DNA of 16,044 bases, taken from NCBI GenBank assembly GCA_964528575.1, contig CAZGTQ010000438.1:1-16044 (forward strand). The letters run 5' to 3'. Of the stretch, positions 14,010 through 16,044 are shown piece after piece; position 1 is the first letter of the stretch, and every line of letters begins with the position of its first letter. The position numbers and the translations under genes are program-made. This DNA is from CAZGTQ01 sp964528575. GTDB taxonomy: Bacteria > Planctomycetota > UBA1135 > GCA-002686595. The notes below the pieces were generated by a model. That model was not told where the DNA came from, ran no database searches, and was given only the letters and a program-made list of their open reading frames with translations.

Positions 14010-14780
14010 ATGAAACGCACCTCGTCGTCGACGTCGGCCGCCCTCGCGGCCCTCGCCCTCTCCACGACCGCGCTCTTCGCTCTCGGCCCGGACGGCCAGG
14101 ACGGCGCGGCCCAACAACCCGCTCCGGCCGCGCCCGCCCAGGGCGATCCGTCCGCGAAGCAGCACGTCTGGACGCTCGACGACGCCGGGCGACCGACCGA
14201 GCGCGTCACGCTCCACGAGGTCGGATCGAACCAGTGGCAGCCCGTGTCGTGGACGACGTTCCACCCGAGCGGGCGCAAGAGCGGCGAAGGCGTGAAGCAG
14301 GAGGGCCAGCGCGTTCCCGGCACGTGGACGTACTGGAACGAGCAAGGCGAAGTGACCGATCTCGCCAAGACCATCGACGCGATGAACACCGCGATCGCCG
14401 AGCTGATGGCGCGGCCGGAGAAGGAGGTGCAGGACGTGACCGTGCAGCACGTGCTCATCGCCTACGTGGGCGCGCCGCGCATCCAGGGCGTCACGCGCTC
14501 GCGCGACGAGGCCGAGATCCTCGCCGCGCAGGTCTTCGAGAAGCTGAAGGGCGGCGCCGACATGGACACGATGGTGCGCGAGCACACCGACGACTCGCCG
14601 CCCGGTATCTACAAGATGACCATGGACACGCCGACGTCGGCCGACGTGCGGCCGCGGCAGGGCATGGTCCCGGCGTTCGGCGACGTGGGCTGGCGCCTCG
14701 AGGTCGGCGAGATCGGCGTGGCGCCGATGGACCCGCAGAAGAGCCCGTTCGGCTGGCACATCATCAAGCGCACCGAGTAG
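14010..14780 (+). CDS. secreted parvulin-type peptidyl-prolyl isomerase with YwqK/MORN-like segment
   Basis: The 256-residue product begins with a Sec signal (MKRTSSSTSAALAALALSTT, to about 27) and a Gln/Pro/Ala linker. Residues about 66-116 (VTLHEVG...WTTFHPSGRKSGEG...GTWTYWNEQGEV) look like one or two YwqK/MORN-like strands. Residues 143-256 match a PpiC/parvulin domain: VQHVLIAY (145-152), then a helix ending FEKLKGGADMDTMVREHTDD, GMVPAFGDVGWRLEVGEIG and the closing SPFGWHIIKRTE with the family FG.HII. Parvulins catalyse cis-trans isomerisation of proline peptide bonds and assist folding of exported proteins, as SurA and PrsA do. The role here would be outside the cytoplasm. The catalytic domain is shorter than usual between the first helix and the GM.P.F motif, so activity should not be taken for granted. 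The stop is followed by a strong hairpin. Confidence 0.85.
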   Translation: MKRTSSSTSAALAALALSTTALFALGPDGQDGAAQQPAPAAPAQGDPSAKQHVWTLDDAGRPTERVTLHEVGSNQWQPVSWTTFHPSGRKSGEGVKQEGQRVPGTWTYWNEQGEVTDLAKTIDAMNTAIAELMARPEKEVQDVTVQHVLIAYVGAPRIQGVTRSRDEAEILAAQVFEKLKGGADMDTMVREHTDDSPPGIYKMTMDTPTSADVRPRQGMVPAFGDVGWRLEVGEIGVAPMDPQKSPFGWHIIKRTE

Positions 14781-14786
14781 CGGCGC

Positions 14787-14841
14787 AGAGCCCGTCGGAG
14801 AACCGTGGATTCGCCATCCCGCCCGTTCTCCGACGGGCTCT
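14787..14841 (+). terminator. 17-bp perfect hairpin after the isomerase gene
   Basis: AGAGCCCGTCGGAGAAC (14787-14803) and GTTCTCCGACGGGCTCT (14825-14841) are perfect reverse complements around a 21-nt loop. It begins six bases after the stop and ends 39 bases before the next ATG. No T-tract follows. It is the strongest inverted repeat in the window. Confidence 0.6.
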
Positions 14842-14880
14842 CAGGTTCGCCGCGTGCGCCGACCGATTCGAACAGGGGGC

Positions 14881-15720
14881 ATGCGCATTCCGGACGACGC
14901 GATCGCGGAGCTGCGGCGGCGTGGCTTCGTCTTCGTCGAGCGCTTCCTCGACGAGGACGAGCGACGCGCCGCGCTCGCGGGCTTCCACGAGCTCTACGCT
15001 CCGCCGTTCGAGCACTGGGACGCGCAAGGGCGCGTCTGGAGCGCCGCGAAGGCGCGGCCGGCGCGCTCGTTCCCGTGGGGCCACGCGGGGCTCGACCACG
15101 TCGCGACGCACCCCGACCTCGTCGGCGTGGCCGAGCGCATCCTCGGGACGAGCGCGATCCGCCTGTGCGACGCGAGCCTGGGCATGAAGTACCCGGGCGA
15201 CCGCTCGCCCGTGCGTTTCCACGTCGACTTCCGCCACAACACGCTCGGCCCCAAGCTCGTCGACCCGCACGCGAACGTGCGCTTCTTCCTGTGCCTCGAG
15301 GACGTGCGGCCGGGGATGGCGCCGATCCTGATGGTGCCCCGAGGCCGCCGCGACGGCGACGCACGGCCGATGTTCTGCCCCGGCGGCTCGCTCTGCATCT
15401 ACGAGCCGCTGACGCGCCACTCGGCGTCGCCGTTCACCGCCGAGCGCGGCGCTCGCCCGAAGGTGCACGTCGGCTTCGCGCGCGCCGACCGGCCGTGGGA
15501 AGGCGGCCGCGCGTTCCTGCCGAAGACCGGCGGCCCGCGCTTCTTCGCCGCGATGCGCGCGTTCCTCGGCGCCGCGACGCCGCGCCAGCGCGAGCTCGTC
15601 GGCTTCCCGCCGCCCGGCGACCCGCTGTGGACCGACGCGTTCCTCGCGGGGATGGTCGAGCGCTATCCGGGATTCGATCCCGCGCCGTACCGCGCGGCGC
15701 GCGATCGAGATGCTGTCTGA
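14881..15720 (+). CDS. PhyH-type Fe(II)/2-oxoglutarate-dependent dioxygenase
   Basis: The 279-residue product matches the phytanoyl-CoA dioxygenase family in size and order. The opening AIAELRRRGFVFVERFLDEDER is the family's first helix and strand. The iron ligands HxD are H114 and D116 (FHVDF), and the third ligand is probably H170 (LTRHSASPF). R182 is in place to bind 2-oxoglutarate. LEDVRPGMAPILMVPRG (129-145) is the usual strand before the 'P-G-S-H' loop, here altered to PRGRR. Such enzymes hydroxylate or halogenate small molecules using O2 and 2-oxoglutarate; the substrate is unknown. An in-frame GTG at 14854 would add nine residues and has AGG eight bases upstream, so it is a real alternative. 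I prefer the ATG because it opens the conserved helix, though its G-run lies rather close (AGGGGG at 14874-14879). Confidence 0.85.
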   Translation: MRIPDDAIAELRRRGFVFVERFLDEDERRAALAGFHELYAPPFEHWDAQGRVWSAAKARPARSFPWGHAGLDHVATHPDLVGVAERILGTSAIRLCDASLGMKYPGDRSPVRFHVDFRHNTLGPKLVDPHANVRFFLCLEDVRPGMAPILMVPRGRRDGDARPMFCPGGSLCIYEPLTRHSASPFTAERGARPKVHVGFARADRPWEGGRAFLPKTGGPRFFAAMRAFLGAATPRQRELVGFPPPGDPLWTDAFLAGMVERYPGFDPAPYRAARDRDAV

Positions 15721-15746
15721 CGCGGCGCGGGCCGGCGCGCTACGCT
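15717..15746 (+). promoter_or_regulatory. promoter for the right-edge membrane-anchored protein gene
   Basis: CTGACG (15717-15722), an 18-bp spacer and TACGCT (15741-15746) resemble a sigma70 promoter. The -35 overlaps the stop codon of the dioxygenase gene. The -10 is six bases before the ATG of a five-codon ORF (15753), so RNA would begin about there. Confidence 0.45.
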
Positions 15747-15752
15747 CCGGCC

Positions 15753-15770
15753 ATGGGAGCAAGCGGATGA
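15753..15770 (+). other. five-codon leader ORF overlapping the next start
   Basis: ATGGGAGCAAGCGGATGA codes for MGASG and its TGA overlaps the ATG at 15767 (ATGA). The GGGAG within it is also a good ribosome site for that ATG, seven bases away. Either this is simply a short leader, or a leaderless mini-ORF couples to the downstream gene. Confidence 0.35.
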
Positions 15771-16044
15771 GCTCGCGCGCGCTGGCAGGCATCGCGGGCG
15801 CGCTGCTCGTCGTCGTGTCGGTGTTTGCGTTTCTGCGCGCGGGCGAGCGCGCGGTGCCGGCTGCGGCGGCGCCGGAGCAGGCTGCCCTGATCGAGGAGCT
15901 GCGCGCGCTGCGGCTCGCGCAGGAGCGCACGCTCGCGGCGATCGAGCGCATGACGCAGGAGCCCGCGATGCGCGCGAGCGCGGCTCCGGCTCCGGCGCGC
16001 CAGGACGCCGGCGACGGCGCGCCGTCGGGCGAGCTCGTCGCGGC
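15767..16044 (+). CDS. membrane-anchored protein with coiled-coil segment (cut by right edge)
   Basis: From the ATG at 15767 the frame is open to the edge (92 codons, no stop). Residues 3-22 (SRALAGIAGALLVVVSVFAF) form a signal anchor. Residues about 38-63 (QAALIEELRALRLAQERTLAAIERM) are a heptad-like amphipathic helix likely to form a coiled coil, then an Ala/Pro-rich linker begins. The real domain lies outside the window, so no function can be given. GGGAG seven bases upstream supports the start. Confidence 0.65.
   Translation, partial: MSSRALAGIAGALLVVVSVFAFLRAGERAVPAAAAPEQAALIEELRALRLAQERTLAAIERMTQEPAMRASAAPAPARQDAGDGAPSGELVA

Overview
The window is very GC-rich bacterial DNA (about 70% GC by eye) with dense genes and no tRNA, rRNA, CRISPR array or insertion sequence that I can see. 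A large lipoprotein with 13 FG-GAP/VCBS calcium-binding repeats, a HEAT-repeat exported protein, two B12-type radical SAM proteins and many Sec-exported proteins together suggest a Gram-negative-type environmental bacterium. Planctomycetota or a similar deep lineage is my best guess. That is an inference from gene style; no marker gene in the window settles it.

Left part (1-4130, all minus strand): a radical SAM protein (2619-4130, TTG start) lies upstream of a secreted UshA-type 5'-nucleotidase (940-2472). The nucleotidase overlaps by GTGA with a HEAT-repeat exported protein that runs off the left edge (1-943). The 146-bp gap between the radical SAM and nucleotidase genes holds a GC-rich inverted repeat, a textbook intrinsic terminator that points against both neighbours, and an exact 17-bp tandem duplication.

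Centre (4131-7565): a second B12-type radical SAM gene (4322-5728, plus) diverges from the first. The shared 191-bp spacer contains a near-palindrome that gives an extended -10 box on both strands, and four TTCCCC/GGGGAA elements. Next come a small membrane protein with a His/Cys cluster (5795-6082) and a likely outer-membrane beta-barrel protein (6246-7565). The barrel protein carries six QDVPA repeats after its signal peptide and a His/Glu-rich loop. These two may form a metal-related envelope pair.

Right part (7802-16044, all plus): a 1568-residue lipoprotein with an interrupted Ig-like module and the FG-GAP repeats; a four-helix membrane protein overlapping (ATGA) a DUF2071-like protein; a secreted parvulin-type prolyl isomerase with an N-terminal YwqK/MORN-like segment; a PhyH-type Fe(II)/2-oxoglutarate dioxygenase; and the start of a membrane-anchored coiled-coil protein cut by the right edge. 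GC-rich hairpins without T-tracts follow several genes.

A recurrent signal is the element GCTAnnnT placed 6-7 nt before an ATG (at 5795, 12666, 14010 and 15753). It looks like a -10 box that would start transcription at the start codon, so leaderless transcription is likely common here. No obvious defence system, gene cluster of known product or mobile element is present. The most unusual items are the symmetric divergent promoter of the radical SAM pair, the leaderless-promoter family, the backward terminator, and the His/Cys protein plus repeat-bearing barrel pair.
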